NCBI GenBank assembly: GCA_002336245.1
Contig: DDDG01000026.1
Coordinates: forward strand, 59,224-123,223
Source: Flavobacteriales bacterium UBA1986
GTDB lineage: Bacteria; Bacteroidota; Bacteroidia; Flavobacteriales_G; Salibacteraceae
DNA length: 64,000 bases
Direction of reading: 5' to 3'
Shown here: in pieces, positions 34,757 through 42,993 of the stretch
Numbering within the stretch: position 1 is the stretch's first letter
Layout: every line of letters starts with the position of its first letter
Notes under the pieces: model-generated
What the model saw: only the letters and a program-made list of their open reading frames with translations
The model's database searches: none
Told to the model about the DNA's origin: nothing
Program-made: the position numbers and the translations under genes

Positions 34757-35866
34757 CTATTTGGTAGCGGCCTCATTGGCAGGAACTTCACCAGATTTTA
34801 TCTTGTCCTCCCAATTGATTCCCGACAAAACCTCAATGCGAATACCGTCGGAAAGTCCGGTTTCGAGGTAGCGTTTTTCAAAACTCTCTTTACCAACTTC
34901 TACCTCAACATACGTACCCTCATCGTCGAACTTCAAGAGAGCCTCGTCCACAGACATCACGCTATCTGCCCGATCTAAAATAATGTCGGCGTTGGCACTG
35001 TAGCCAGCGCGAATGAATAGTGAGTCTTGCAACTTCACCTCTGCTTTAATGTCGAATTGAATGGCCCCATTCTCCTCGACTCCCTTTGGTGCAATGTATT
35101 TCAATATTGCATCGAATTGTTGATTTTCAATCGCACCTACAGAAAGCAATAGAGGCATCCCAACTTTAATTTTTCCCACCTCCGATTCATCGACCTTCCC
35201 TTCGAAAATCATGTCGCTCATATCGGCAATCATACAAACCGTTGTTCCTTCATTGAAGGTGTTCGCCTCAATCACTGAATAACCTTCTTCCACAGGAACT
35301 TCTAGAATCATTCCTTTCACGGTAGATCGGATGAGCGTATTCTGAATGCCTCCACTCTTCTGAATGGCTCCCTCCCGCACTATCTGAAGATTGTCTTTCG
35401 AGGCTTGCTTTTCCTGAACAGCTTGATCGTAGGTCAGTTGAAATCTCTGAAAGTCGGCACTAGAAATAACTTCATCGTCGAAGAGTTTTTTCTGGCGATC
35501 GAAATCCTGCTGCGCATTGTTCAAGGCGATTTTGGCTTGTTTCAAGCGGTTCTCGGCATTGTTCAAATTCGCCATATCTGGAATGACTTGAACTTTTGCA
35601 AGCAATTGACCTTTGGTAACCAATTCTCCAGCGACGATGTAGACCTCATCAAGAATCCCACTTACTTGTGGTTTGATGGCGATTTCCTTTCTTGGTACGA
35701 CGGAACCATTTGCCACCGTCTTTTTAATGATGGTCGCTTTTTCAGCTTGACTCGTTGTAGAAACCATCGGTGTTTCTTCCGATTTCTGATACAAGTAAAT
35801 GAGTGTCCAGATGAACAGGCCAATCATGCCAACCACCAATACAAATCGTATAATTTTCTTCAACAT
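34757..35866 (-). CDS. Periplasmic adaptor (membrane fusion) protein, HlyD/MacA-like
   Basis: A 369-aa protein with an N-terminal membrane anchor (about 5-26), a lipoyl-like beta domain (GSVVPRKEIAIKPQVSGIL and EVPVEEGYSV halves), and a long coiled-coil hairpin (about 100-165, AENRLKQAKIALNNAQQDF). A beta-barrel and a C-terminal domain follow. It should bridge the two permeases upstream to an outer-membrane channel. It begins 2 bp after the preceding permease stop. No TolC-like gene follows; recQ comes next. Confidence 0.9.
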   Translation of the reverse strand: MLKKIIRFVLVVGMIGLFIWTLIYLYQKSEETPMVSTTSQAEKATIIKKTVANGSVVPRKEIAIKPQVSGILDEVYIVAGELVTKGQLLAKVQVIPDMANLNNAENRLKQAKIALNNAQQDFDRQKKLFDDEVISSADFQRFQLTYDQAVQEKQASKDNLQIVREGAIQKSGGIQNTLIRSTVKGMILEVPVEEGYSVIEANTFNEGTTVCMIADMSDMIFEGKVDESEVGKIKVGMPLLLSVGAIENQQFDAILKYIAPKGVEENGAIQFDIKAEVKLQDSLFIRAGYSANADIILDRADSVMSVDEALLKFDDEGTYVEVEVGKESFEKRYLETGLSDGIRIEVLSGINWEDKIKSGEVPANEAATK

Positions 35867-35868
35867 AG

Positions 35869-37128
35869 TTATTCGCTTCTTAAGGCAATTACGGGGTCAA
35901 CTTGAGCTGCTCGTCGGGCTGGAAGCAAACCTGCTAAACCACCTGCAAAGATCAGCACCAAGGAACCTCGGATTACCAAACTAAAATCAACTTCTGGGTT
36001 TTCGAACATTCCTGCGTCAACTCCAGCTGATACAAGGAAATAATTCAATCCTTCAATGAGATACACTCCCCCGAGAAGACCGAGATAGCCGGCAATAGAG
36101 GTGAGCATAACTGCTTCCAAAACAATTTGAGATGTGATGGCATAGGGCGTAGCTCCAATTGCTTTTCGAACTCCAATCTCACGAGTACGTTCTTTCACAA
36201 CCACCAGCATGATGTTGCTCACGCCAATGACTCCAGCCATGAGTGTTCCAATACCTACAACCCAAATCAAAAAGCGAATGCCTACGAAGAGGTTGCTGAT
36301 CCGCACAAATTCCTTCTCTGCATTCCAAGAGCCAAAAGCGCGAGCGTCGTTTGGATCTACGTCGTGACGCTCGGCAAGAAACTTCAAAATGCCAGGCTCA
36401 ATGTCAGAAATGAGATGCTCATCCTTTGTCATGATGTTGAGCCAGCCGACCGAATTTCCGTAATTGAACGATTGCTGGAAACTGCTTGTAGGAATGAAGA
36501 CACGCTCCACTTCGCGCTCGGAATTATTGGCAGAACTAAAGAGATCGAAGACCCCTATCACCATAAAATAAACTCCTTGAACTCGAATGTACTTTCCTAT
36601 CGCAGCTTCTTGACCAAAAAGTACATCTCTAACTCGTGTTCCTATGACAGCAACTTTGCGTTTTTCCCTCTGGTCGAGCTCATTCAGCCAGCGGCCTTCC
36701 AGTAATTTTCTTGGGGCGATTTCAATGATTTCTGGGTAGTCGCCGTAAACCTCATAAGGTCCACTTTTGGTTCCGTAAAATACATTGCTCTCACCTCTAT
36801 ACCCGCCGAGCTGACAGCGCGCAGAGAGTGCTTCGATTTCTGGAAAGGCACGTCGAAGAGGTTCAATGTCTTCATTAGTGATGCTAAAACTTCTTCCCGG
36901 AGGAAACCCCTTGAAAGGCTTGGTTGTCCTTTGTGTCCACATGAAAAGGGAATTCGTAGCGAAGTTGGAGAAGTCTTTCTTGACTCCATTCTCCAAACCT
37001 TTTCCGGCTCCCATCATCACGATGAGCATAAATATTCCCCAGAACACACCCAATGCCGTAAGAGCAGTACGAACCTTGTTGGCTCCCAGTGCTGCAAAAA
37101 TCTCTTGCCATTTATCCGCGTCGAACAT
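35869..37128 (-). CDS. MacB-type ABC transporter permease (second copy)
   Basis: A 419-aa protein with the MacB layout: one N-terminal helix (about 20-42), a MacB periplasmic core domain (about 45-270), and three C-terminal helices (about 285-410). The FtsX-type motif VKERTREIGVRKAIGATPYAI is present, followed by PARRAAQVDPVIALRSE. It is paralogous to the preceding gene and overlaps it by one base (TGATG). The two probably form a heterodimer with the ATPase of this operon. Exported substrate unknown. Confidence 0.92.
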   Translation of the reverse strand: MFDADKWQEIFAALGANKVRTALTALGVFWGIFMLIVMMGAGKGLENGVKKDFSNFATNSLFMWTQRTTKPFKGFPPGRSFSITNEDIEPLRRAFPEIEALSARCQLGGYRGESNVFYGTKSGPYEVYGDYPEIIEIAPRKLLEGRWLNELDQREKRKVAVIGTRVRDVLFGQEAAIGKYIRVQGVYFMVIGVFDLFSSANNSEREVERVFIPTSSFQQSFNYGNSVGWLNIMTKDEHLISDIEPGILKFLAERHDVDPNDARAFGSWNAEKEFVRISNLFVGIRFLIWVVGIGTLMAGVIGVSNIMLVVVKERTREIGVRKAIGATPYAITSQIVLEAVMLTSIAGYLGLLGGVYLIEGLNYFLVSAGVDAGMFENPEVDFSLVIRGSLVLIFAGGLAGLLPARRAAQVDPVIALRSE

Positions 37129-38360
37129 CAGTCTTCTCTAAGTGCTACGATTGGATCTATGCGCGTGGCTTGTCGCGCTGGAATGTAGCCGGCTAAAGCG
37201 CCCGAAAGCACCAATAAGATGGTAGCTGAAATAGCCAAACCAATGTCTACTCCTGGGTTCTGGAAAAATTCAACTCCTTCAATACCACTCGCCATCAAGT
37301 CTAAAACCAGCACACCCAGCATCAATCCGATGTAACCGAAAACCAGAGTAATGAAAACGGATTCCATCAAAATCAAACCAATGATGGAACCAGGCGTTGC
37401 CCCCAAAGCTTTTCGAATGCCGATTTCCTTCGTGCGTTCCTTAACGAGAATCAGCATGATGTTGCTCACTCCAATGATACCGGCCAATAAAGTGCCGATG
37501 CCGATGAACCAAATAAAGACACGCACATTGGCGAAGAGGTCGGCAAACTGCTGAAAGTTGAGTACGTTGTTTCGGATTCGAATGGCACGTTGATCTTGCG
37601 GGTCGAAACGAAATTTAGTAGAGAATTTGTTGAGCACATCTGCTTCTACAGTCCGAGAATATTCGGGATCATCGTCGGTTAAGGTGAACATGATTTGATC
37701 GACTTGTTCCTTTGCATTGAATACCATTTGAGCAGTACTGATGGGCAGGTAGATGATGCGGTTTTCGCCATCGCCCCCGCTGTCGTCGAACACTCCTACG
37801 ATTTTGAAAAGGATTCCTTTTACTTTAATGAATTGCCCGAGAACCTCCTCGTCATTCTGAAAAAGGTCGGAACGCACGATTTTTCCAATCACACAAACCT
37901 TTCGGTTTTCATTAATGTCCGACTTGTTTATGTATCGGCCGAGTGTCACCTCAGTGTTCTCCACCAGTTGATGTCCGGGATGTACTGAGCGAATGTTGTA
38001 GGTGCCATATTTCGTGCCTCTGTTCGTGAGGCCATTCCATATTCCAAAGCGACCGGTGATCTCATCCACGCCTTCAACACGATTTTGCACATAATCGAAA
38101 TCTTCGTTTGTAAAACGCAACCTTCGATTCGGCTTTAGGCCTTTATAGGGCATGCTCGTGCGCCCCGGATAGACCCAAATGGAGTTGATCGCATCGTCGC
38201 GGAACTCATTTTTAACTCCGTTCTCTAAACCTTGACCGGTTCCAAGAAGTATGATGAGCATCATGATGCCCCACAAAACTGAAAAGCCAGTAAGAAAGGT
38301 GCGCAAACGATTCTTGCGAATCGTCTCAAAAATCTCTTTCCAGTTGTCGAGGTTAAACAT
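37128..38360 (-). CDS. MacB-type ABC transporter permease (first copy)
   Basis: A 410-aa paralogue of the next gene, with the same four-helix MacB/FtsX layout, VKERTKEIGIRKALGATPGS and PARQATRIDPIVALRED. The N-terminus LDNWKEIFETIRKNRLRTFLTGFSVLWGI is the expected cytoplasmic amphipathic helix plus first membrane helix. The ATG overlaps the stop of the ATPase gene by one base. Two consecutive permease genes suggest an asymmetric transporter, a common Bacteroidota arrangement. Confidence 0.92.
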   Translation of the reverse strand: MFNLDNWKEIFETIRKNRLRTFLTGFSVLWGIMMLIILLGTGQGLENGVKNEFRDDAINSIWVYPGRTSMPYKGLKPNRRLRFTNEDFDYVQNRVEGVDEITGRFGIWNGLTNRGTKYGTYNIRSVHPGHQLVENTEVTLGRYINKSDINENRKVCVIGKIVRSDLFQNDEEVLGQFIKVKGILFKIVGVFDDSGGDGENRIIYLPISTAQMVFNAKEQVDQIMFTLTDDDPEYSRTVEADVLNKFSTKFRFDPQDQRAIRIRNNVLNFQQFADLFANVRVFIWFIGIGTLLAGIIGVSNIMLILVKERTKEIGIRKALGATPGSIIGLILMESVFITLVFGYIGLMLGVLVLDLMASGIEGVEFFQNPGVDIGLAISATILLVLSGALAGYIPARQATRIDPIVALRED

Positions 38361-39022
38361 CAGCGTACAATCTCCCCGTCTTTAAGTTTGATCAGTCGAT
38401 CGGTAAGTGCTGCAATATCGTTTTCGTGCGTCACAATCAAGACGGTGATGTCCTCTTTGTTTACATCGCGAAAGAGCTGCATTACTTCTTCCGAAGTTTT
38501 TGAATCGAGCGCACCCGTTGGTTCATCGGCAAGAATGACTCGAGGTTTAGAAATGAGGGCTCTGGCAATGGCAACGCGCTGCTGCTGTCCACCCGACATT
38601 TCCGATGGCAAGTGCTTCGCCCAATCGCGCAGACCAACCTTATCGAGGTATTCCAAAGCCATTTCGTTTCGTTTCACCCTGCTCACTCCTTGGTAGTACA
38701 AGGGGAGGGCGACGTTTTCTGCTGCATTCTTAAAGGAGAGTAGGTTGAACGACTGAAAGACAAATCCCAGCATCTTATTCCGGAGTTTAGCGGCTTTTGT
38801 CTGACTTAGGTTTCGGACTAAGGTTCCACCGAGCGTGTATTCCCCGCTGTCGTATTGATCGAGAATACCAAGAATGTTGAGAAGGGTGGATTTTCCTGAA
38901 CCAGAAGAACCCATGATGCTCACCAGCTCACCCGAGCCAATGCTCATATTGAGATCTTTCAGAACATGAAGTTTGTTCTTGCCGACCTTGTAACTTTTGT
39001 TGATGGATTTGAGTTCAATCAT
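38360..39022 (-). CDS. MacB/LolD-type ABC transporter ATP-binding protein
   Basis: A 220-aa ATPase with Walker A GSSGSGKS (about 38-45), FVFQSFNLL, signature MSGGQQQRVAIARAL, Walker B VILADEPTGALD and switch His VTHEND. It heads a four-gene operon: ATPase, permease, permease, adaptor. A TATCATTG sequence (39035-39028, one mismatch to TAnnTTTG) ends 5 nt before the ATG, so this mRNA may also lack a leader. MacAB-type systems export peptides, lipopeptides or drugs; nothing here identifies the cargo. Confidence 0.92.
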   Translation of the reverse strand: MIELKSINKSYKVGKNKLHVLKDLNMSIGSGELVSIMGSSGSGKSTLLNILGILDQYDSGEYTLGGTLVRNLSQTKAAKLRNKMLGFVFQSFNLLSFKNAAENVALPLYYQGVSRVKRNEMALEYLDKVGLRDWAKHLPSEMSGGQQQRVAIARALISKPRVILADEPTGALDSKTSEEVMQLFRDVNKEDITVLIVTHENDIAALTDRLIKLKDGEIVR

Positions 39023-39109
39023 CCATACAATGATACAGACGAAATGAGCTCAGTGGCAGCTATACTGCATCACATGAAAAAAACTGGGATGGTTGGTGAA
39101 TTGTAGGGA

Positions 39110-39420
39110 GGAGTGGATTGTGAAATGTGGCAATGTGAAGATGTGGAAATGTGGAAATCCGCCATCGCTTCGCTCCTTCGGACAAGTGTGCGAATGCGAA
39201 AATGTGAGGATGTGGAAATCCGCCATCGCTTCGCTCCTTCGGACAAGTGTGAGGATGTGAAGATGTGGAAATGTAAGAATGTGGAAATTTGTAACCTGCC
39301 TGCCCGCCCGAAGCGAAGCGCAGGAGGGTAACCTGTCACTCGTAACCTGTTACCTGCCTGCCCGCCCGAAGCGAAGCGTAGGAGGGTAACTCGTAACCCG
39401 TAATTCGTAATTGGTAATCA
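39110..39420. repeat. Gene-free repeat island with two tandem repeat pairs
   Basis: Two 42-bp direct repeats (39149-39190 and 39210-39251) and two 39-bp repeats (39294-39332 and 39352-39390, one mismatch) are each separated by exactly 19 bp. They are embedded in GATGTGGAAATGTGG-type words. CGCTTCGCT (39166-39174) in the first type is the inverse of AGCGAAGCG (39312-39320) in the second. Positions 39276-39297 are the inverse of 17-38. No credible gene lies in 39023-39754; apart from this island I see only a CT-rich tract and a terminator there. Confidence 0.75.
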
Positions 39421-39435
39421 ACAATTGATCATTGA

Positions 39436-39467
39436 CCTCTCACTCCCACTCCCACTCTCACTCTCCC
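39436..39467. repeat. CTCACTCTC/CCCACT simple repeat
   Basis: About 32 bp of CTCACTCCCACT units in the gene-free island. It shares its unit with 29874-29914 and with the coding sequence at 60453-60481. Confidence 0.55.
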
Positions 39468-39669
39468 AAATCCAGGAACGAAGTGACGCACCCAGAACTA
39501 AAAACCGATAACCTAGAACCACGACAATTACATACCTTATGCGGTGAGCTACCGGCCAATGGAATTAAGGAAAGAAAAAGTGGCGGTAATTCTCAAATAC
39601 ACGGGATAAGGTAAAGTGTGCTTTTCTTATTCCTTGTTGAGCGCAATTAGAGTGGAGCGGAATAAACCC

Positions 39670-39725
39670 AAAAAAAGAGCGCAAAGCAACTCCACCCGAA
39701 TCCGAGTAAAGCCCTCTGCGCCCTC
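39670..39725 (-). terminator. Intrinsic terminator downstream of the TPR gene
   Basis: On the minus strand GAGGGCGCAGAG (39725-39714) pairs imperfectly with CTTTGCGCTC (39686-39677), followed directly by T7 (39676-39670). It lies 29 nt after the stop codon of the 39755-40681 gene. The loop is long, about 27 nt, and can fold further. Confidence 0.5.
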
Positions 39726-39754
39726 AAACAATACACCTTAAGAAGATTTTTAGC

Positions 39755-40681
39755 CTAGGATGCCTTGCGGATGCCCAATTGTTTTAGATCTACAAACCGA
39801 CTGAGATAAGTGCTTTCAGCCAATGGATGACCCAAGGATCGAGCTAGCAAAAGATCTTCTGAAGCAGCCTTCAAATTGATTTTCAACTGCAGCCGAATCA
39901 AAGCGCGTTTGTAGAGCGAATCTTTGTGGAAAGGGTTCAAACGAAGAGCTTTATTCAAGGCTTTGTAAGCCATGGAAACATCTCCCAAATCTTCGAGCAA
40001 ATTTCCCAATCGGTAGTAGTGCTCTTCGTTGCTTGGCTCCAACTCAAGCGCTTTTTTCAAATCTCGTTGAGCCGAACGCATATCGTCTTGAGCGAGGTAA
40101 ATTCCAGAGCGCATTTGAAAGGCCTTAGCGTTTTTCGGGTTGATGAAAAGTGTGCGGTTCAAATCTTTCAGAGCGTCCAAATCTCTGTCGAGCAAAGAAT
40201 AGATTTCGGCACGCAACACATAGGCTCTTTCGAAGGCTGGAAACTCTTCTATGGCGCAGTCTAAATTTGCCAATGCCGATTTGGTTTTGCGCAGTTTGAA
40301 GTTGCAGTATGCCAATTCGTAGAGGACTACATAATCGCTTGGCTTCATGTTGTGAAGCAAAGTGTAGGCTCGAGCCGCTTTGGCATACAAGCCAGTGCGC
40401 TGATCTAAATCTGCCTTGAGCTTTAGTTCACGAAACCAGTTGTTGATGCGTTGGTTTGGAATCCATTGAATCAAATCCCAATGAACGATTGGCTTTCCAG
40501 TTTCGTCGAGAAGCATCTGAAAAAACTCCTTTGAACCAACTCGAATGGGTTCTTTCCAACTCTCTCCATTTCGATGTGATTCCCAAATGCGGTCGGCATA
40601 CTTCTTAATGGTATTCCATGCATGAATATTAAACTGGGTTGGTCTGGCTGTAGTTCTGTAGTTTAGATTCGTGGTTCTCAT
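39755..40681 (-). CDS. Cytoplasmic TPR-repeat protein
   Basis: A 308-aa protein from ATG 40681 (MRTTNLNYRTTARP); an in-frame ATG at 40690 is also possible. The N-terminal 90 residues are unlike known domains (WNTIKKYADRIWESHRNGESW). From about 95 to 285 there are five or six tetratricopeptide units, such as ALKDLNRTLFINPKNAKAFQ and AQRDLKKALELEPSNEEHYY. No signal peptide or membrane helix is seen. It is monocistronic with its own terminator. TPRs bind proteins; the partner is unknown. Confidence 0.82.
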   Translation of the reverse strand: MRTTNLNYRTTARPTQFNIHAWNTIKKYADRIWESHRNGESWKEPIRVGSKEFFQMLLDETGKPIVHWDLIQWIPNQRINNWFRELKLKADLDQRTGLYAKAARAYTLLHNMKPSDYVVLYELAYCNFKLRKTKSALANLDCAIEEFPAFERAYVLRAEIYSLLDRDLDALKDLNRTLFINPKNAKAFQMRSGIYLAQDDMRSAQRDLKKALELEPSNEEHYYRLGNLLEDLGDVSMAYKALNKALRLNPFHKDSLYKRALIRLQLKINLKAASEDLLLARSLGHPLAESTYLSRFVDLKQLGIRKAS

Positions 40682-40866
40682 AAGGCACATGTTTTAATTT
40701 GATGTGACCAAAGTATGAGGGCAGAATGCCGCCTATTTACGTTCTAAACTTTTTTGAATTTTTCTTCTTAAAAGTTGGTTGGATTCGGAAGAAGGCTCAA
40801 GATAGAGAGATTCCCTCCAAGCAGTGCTCCCCACTTTTTATTGCGTTAGTTCTCTTTTTAGAATCC

Positions 40867-40874
40867 TAGCTTTG
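40867..40874 (+). promoter_or_regulatory. -7 box upstream of the EamA transporter
   Basis: TAGCTTTG matches TAnnTTTG and ends 5 nt before the TTG start at 40880, 26 nt before an in-frame ATG at 40901. Either the mRNA is leaderless from TTG or translation begins at the ATG. Confidence 0.4.
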
Positions 40875-40879
40875 GCGCC

Positions 40880-41704
40880 TTGAAAAAGGCCGTTGGTTAC
40901 ATGATCATATCTGCTGTTGGGTTTTCGCTCATGCAGCTTTGCGTCAAGTTCCTCATTCATCTTCCAACCACCGAATTGGTTCTCTTCCGTTCGATTTTAT
41001 CTTTGGTCGCCAGCTTCATCCATCTCAAGAGCGTTAAGGTTCCTCCTTTTGGAAACAATAAAAAGATTCTCATTCTTCGGGGTGTGTTTGGGACCATCGC
41101 GCTGAGTCTGTTCTTTTTCACGCTTCAGAAATTACCGATTTCAACGGCCACTACCATCCAATACCTCTCGCCCATTTTCACTGCGATGTTTGCGATTTGG
41201 ATTTTAAAAGAACCCATGAAAAAGTCGCAGTGGTTCTTCTTCGCTTTAGCCTTCGTAGGCATCGGCGTAATCAAAGGCTTCAACTCAGAACTTAGTTACA
41301 TCTACTTGGCTGCAGGAATCACCTCCTCCATCTTCGCCGCACTGGCCTACAATATGATTCGAAAGCTGAAAGACAGCGATCACCCGGTAGTCATTGTCAT
41401 GTACTTCCCCTTGGTGGCCATTCCAGTGATGGGAATCCTCACCTATTTCAATTACGTTCCACCCCGCCCCGGAGATTGGATCGTTCTTCTGCTCATGGGA
41501 TTGTTCACTCAAATTGCTCAAGTGTACATGACGCGTGCTTGGCAAGCCGACAAAGCCAATAAAATTGCGAGTCTTAAGTACATCGGAATTTTCTTCGCAC
41601 TCGGTTTCGACATCTTCATTTTTGGCTTCATCCCAAATGTTTACACCCTGCTTGGTATCGGACTCGTATTATTTGGTGTAGTTCTGAACATCATCAAGAA
41701 ATAA
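40880..41704 (+). CDS. EamA/DMT family transporter
   Basis: A 274-aa protein with ten predicted helices in two EamA halves (about 5-130 and 145-272). The first half has LFRSILSLVASFIHL and TIQYLSPIFTAMFAIWILKE; the second has QVYMTRAWQADKANKIASLKYIGI and a terminal LLGIGLVLFGVVLNI. TTG 40880 keeps the first helix complete, while the ATG at 40901 trims it. Members export metabolites such as amino acids or nucleosides; the substrate here is unknown. The proline dehydrogenase gene follows after 27 bp, so a link to amino-acid handling is possible but unproven. Confidence 0.88.
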   Translation: MKKAVGYMIISAVGFSLMQLCVKFLIHLPTTELVLFRSILSLVASFIHLKSVKVPPFGNNKKILILRGVFGTIALSLFFFTLQKLPISTATTIQYLSPIFTAMFAIWILKEPMKKSQWFFFALAFVGIGVIKGFNSELSYIYLAAGITSSIFAALAYNMIRKLKDSDHPVVIVMYFPLVAIPVMGILTYFNYVPPRPGDWIVLLLMGLFTQIAQVYMTRAWQADKANKIASLKYIGIFFALGFDIFIFGFIPNVYTLLGIGLVLFGVVLNIIKK

Positions 41705-41731
41705 TTGCCCAAATCGTACTTAATTTGAAGC

Positions 41732-42913
41732 ATGGCTCCGGAGATCAATTTCAACGACACTGAAATCGCCTTCAAATCGAAAAGCGACGGTGATTTAAGT
41801 TTTTCCATTTTCATCTTCAAAATGATGGGGAAACCATTCATAGTGAAAGTTGGAACCCAATTGACGCTCCTCGCACTTAAGCTTCACTTACCCATTCAAG
41901 GACTCATTCGCAAGACCATCTTCCGTCAATTCTGCGGCGGGGAAACCATAAAAGATTGCACGGAGCCATTCGAATTTTTGAAGTCTAACCGGATAGAAGC
42001 CATTCTGGATTACTCTGTTGAAGGTCAAGAGCGCGAAAAAGATTTGGATGCAACCCAATCGGAACTTCTTAAACTGATCGTAAATGCCAAGAAGTACGCA
42101 AAAGACCCTACTACATGCATGAAATTGACGGGCTTAGCAAGATTCAATCTTCTTGTTAAGACCAATGCGAATGAAAAACTTTCGGAAAAGGAGACAGAAG
42201 AGTACAAACGATTTCATGAACGAGTCGATGAAATCTGCAAGAAAGCCTTCGAGGAAGGGGTGAAAATATACATCGATGCCGAGGACAGTTGGATTCAAGA
42301 TACCATCGACGCCCTTGCTGAGGAAATGATGTGGAAGTACAACAAGGAGCGGGCAATCGTCTTTACTACGGCTCAGCTCTATCGCCACGACCGTTTGGCT
42401 TATTTGAAAGACCTAACTCAGCGATGTAAGAATGATGGAATTGTGCTCGGGGTGAAGTTGGTGCGCGGCGCTTACATGGAGAAAGAACGCGAACGAGCAA
42501 AAGAGAAAAAATACCAAGATCCCATTCAGCCAGATAGGGCTTCAACCGATCGCGATTACAATGCTGCACTGGATTGGGTGGTAGAGCACATTGAACACTT
42601 GGAAGTTTGCGCCGGAACCCACAATGCTCAAAGCTGTCAGCATTTGAGTGCAAAAATGAAATCCGCAGGCCTCGAGAAATTTCACCCGCACATCTACTTC
42701 TCGCAACTTTACGGAATGAGCGACAACCTGAGTTTCATTCTTGCCAGCAGCGGATACAACGTCTCTAAGTACTTACCCTACGGACCGGTAAAATCAACCC
42801 TTCCCTACCTCATTCGAAGGGCGGAAGAAAATACTTCTGTGGCAGGCCAGATGAGCAAAGAGCTCACATTATTGATTTCTGAAAAGGCCCGTCGCAAGTC
42901 GTTGAACCGCTAA
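41732..42913 (+). CDS. Proline dehydrogenase
   Basis: A 393-aa flavoenzyme of the PRODH (PutA N-terminal) family: TCMKLTGLARF, IYIDAEDSW, FTTAQLYRHDRLAYL, GVKLVRGAYMEKER, AGTHNAQSC and YLPYGPVKSTLPYLIRRAEE follow the order of the (beta/alpha)8 barrel. It oxidises proline to pyrroline-5-carboxylate using FAD. It is monofunctional: there is no aldehyde dehydrogenase domain or neighbour, so P5C dehydrogenase is encoded elsewhere. Length and motif spacing match eukaryote-like bacterial PRODH. Confidence 0.94.
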   Translation: MAPEINFNDTEIAFKSKSDGDLSFSIFIFKMMGKPFIVKVGTQLTLLALKLHLPIQGLIRKTIFRQFCGGETIKDCTEPFEFLKSNRIEAILDYSVEGQEREKDLDATQSELLKLIVNAKKYAKDPTTCMKLTGLARFNLLVKTNANEKLSEKETEEYKRFHERVDEICKKAFEEGVKIYIDAEDSWIQDTIDALAEEMMWKYNKERAIVFTTAQLYRHDRLAYLKDLTQRCKNDGIVLGVKLVRGAYMEKERERAKEKKYQDPIQPDRASTDRDYNAALDWVVEHIEHLEVCAGTHNAQSCQHLSAKMKSAGLEKFHPHIYFSQLYGMSDNLSFILASSGYNVSKYLPYGPVKSTLPYLIRRAEENTSVAGQMSKELTLLISEKARRKSLNR

Positions 42914-42993
42914 ATCTTACCAACGGCTAATTGATTCATAGGCTTGTCCGTTGACAAGAGGAGAATGCTAACTTTAGGCCTTCAATCTCGAGC

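Noticed and set aside
39149..39390. CRISPR-like spacing of direct repeats
   Set aside because: Two different repeat types occur only twice each, the 19-bp spacers are too short and repeat-like, and no cas gene is present.
41720..41727. TTAATTTG as the proline dehydrogenase promoter
   Set aside because: It misses the consensus TA position and would place the transcription start inside the coding region.
42921..42953. CAACGG/CCGTTG inverted repeat as a terminator after proline dehydrogenase
   Set aside because: The stem has only 6 bp, a 21-nt loop and no T tract.
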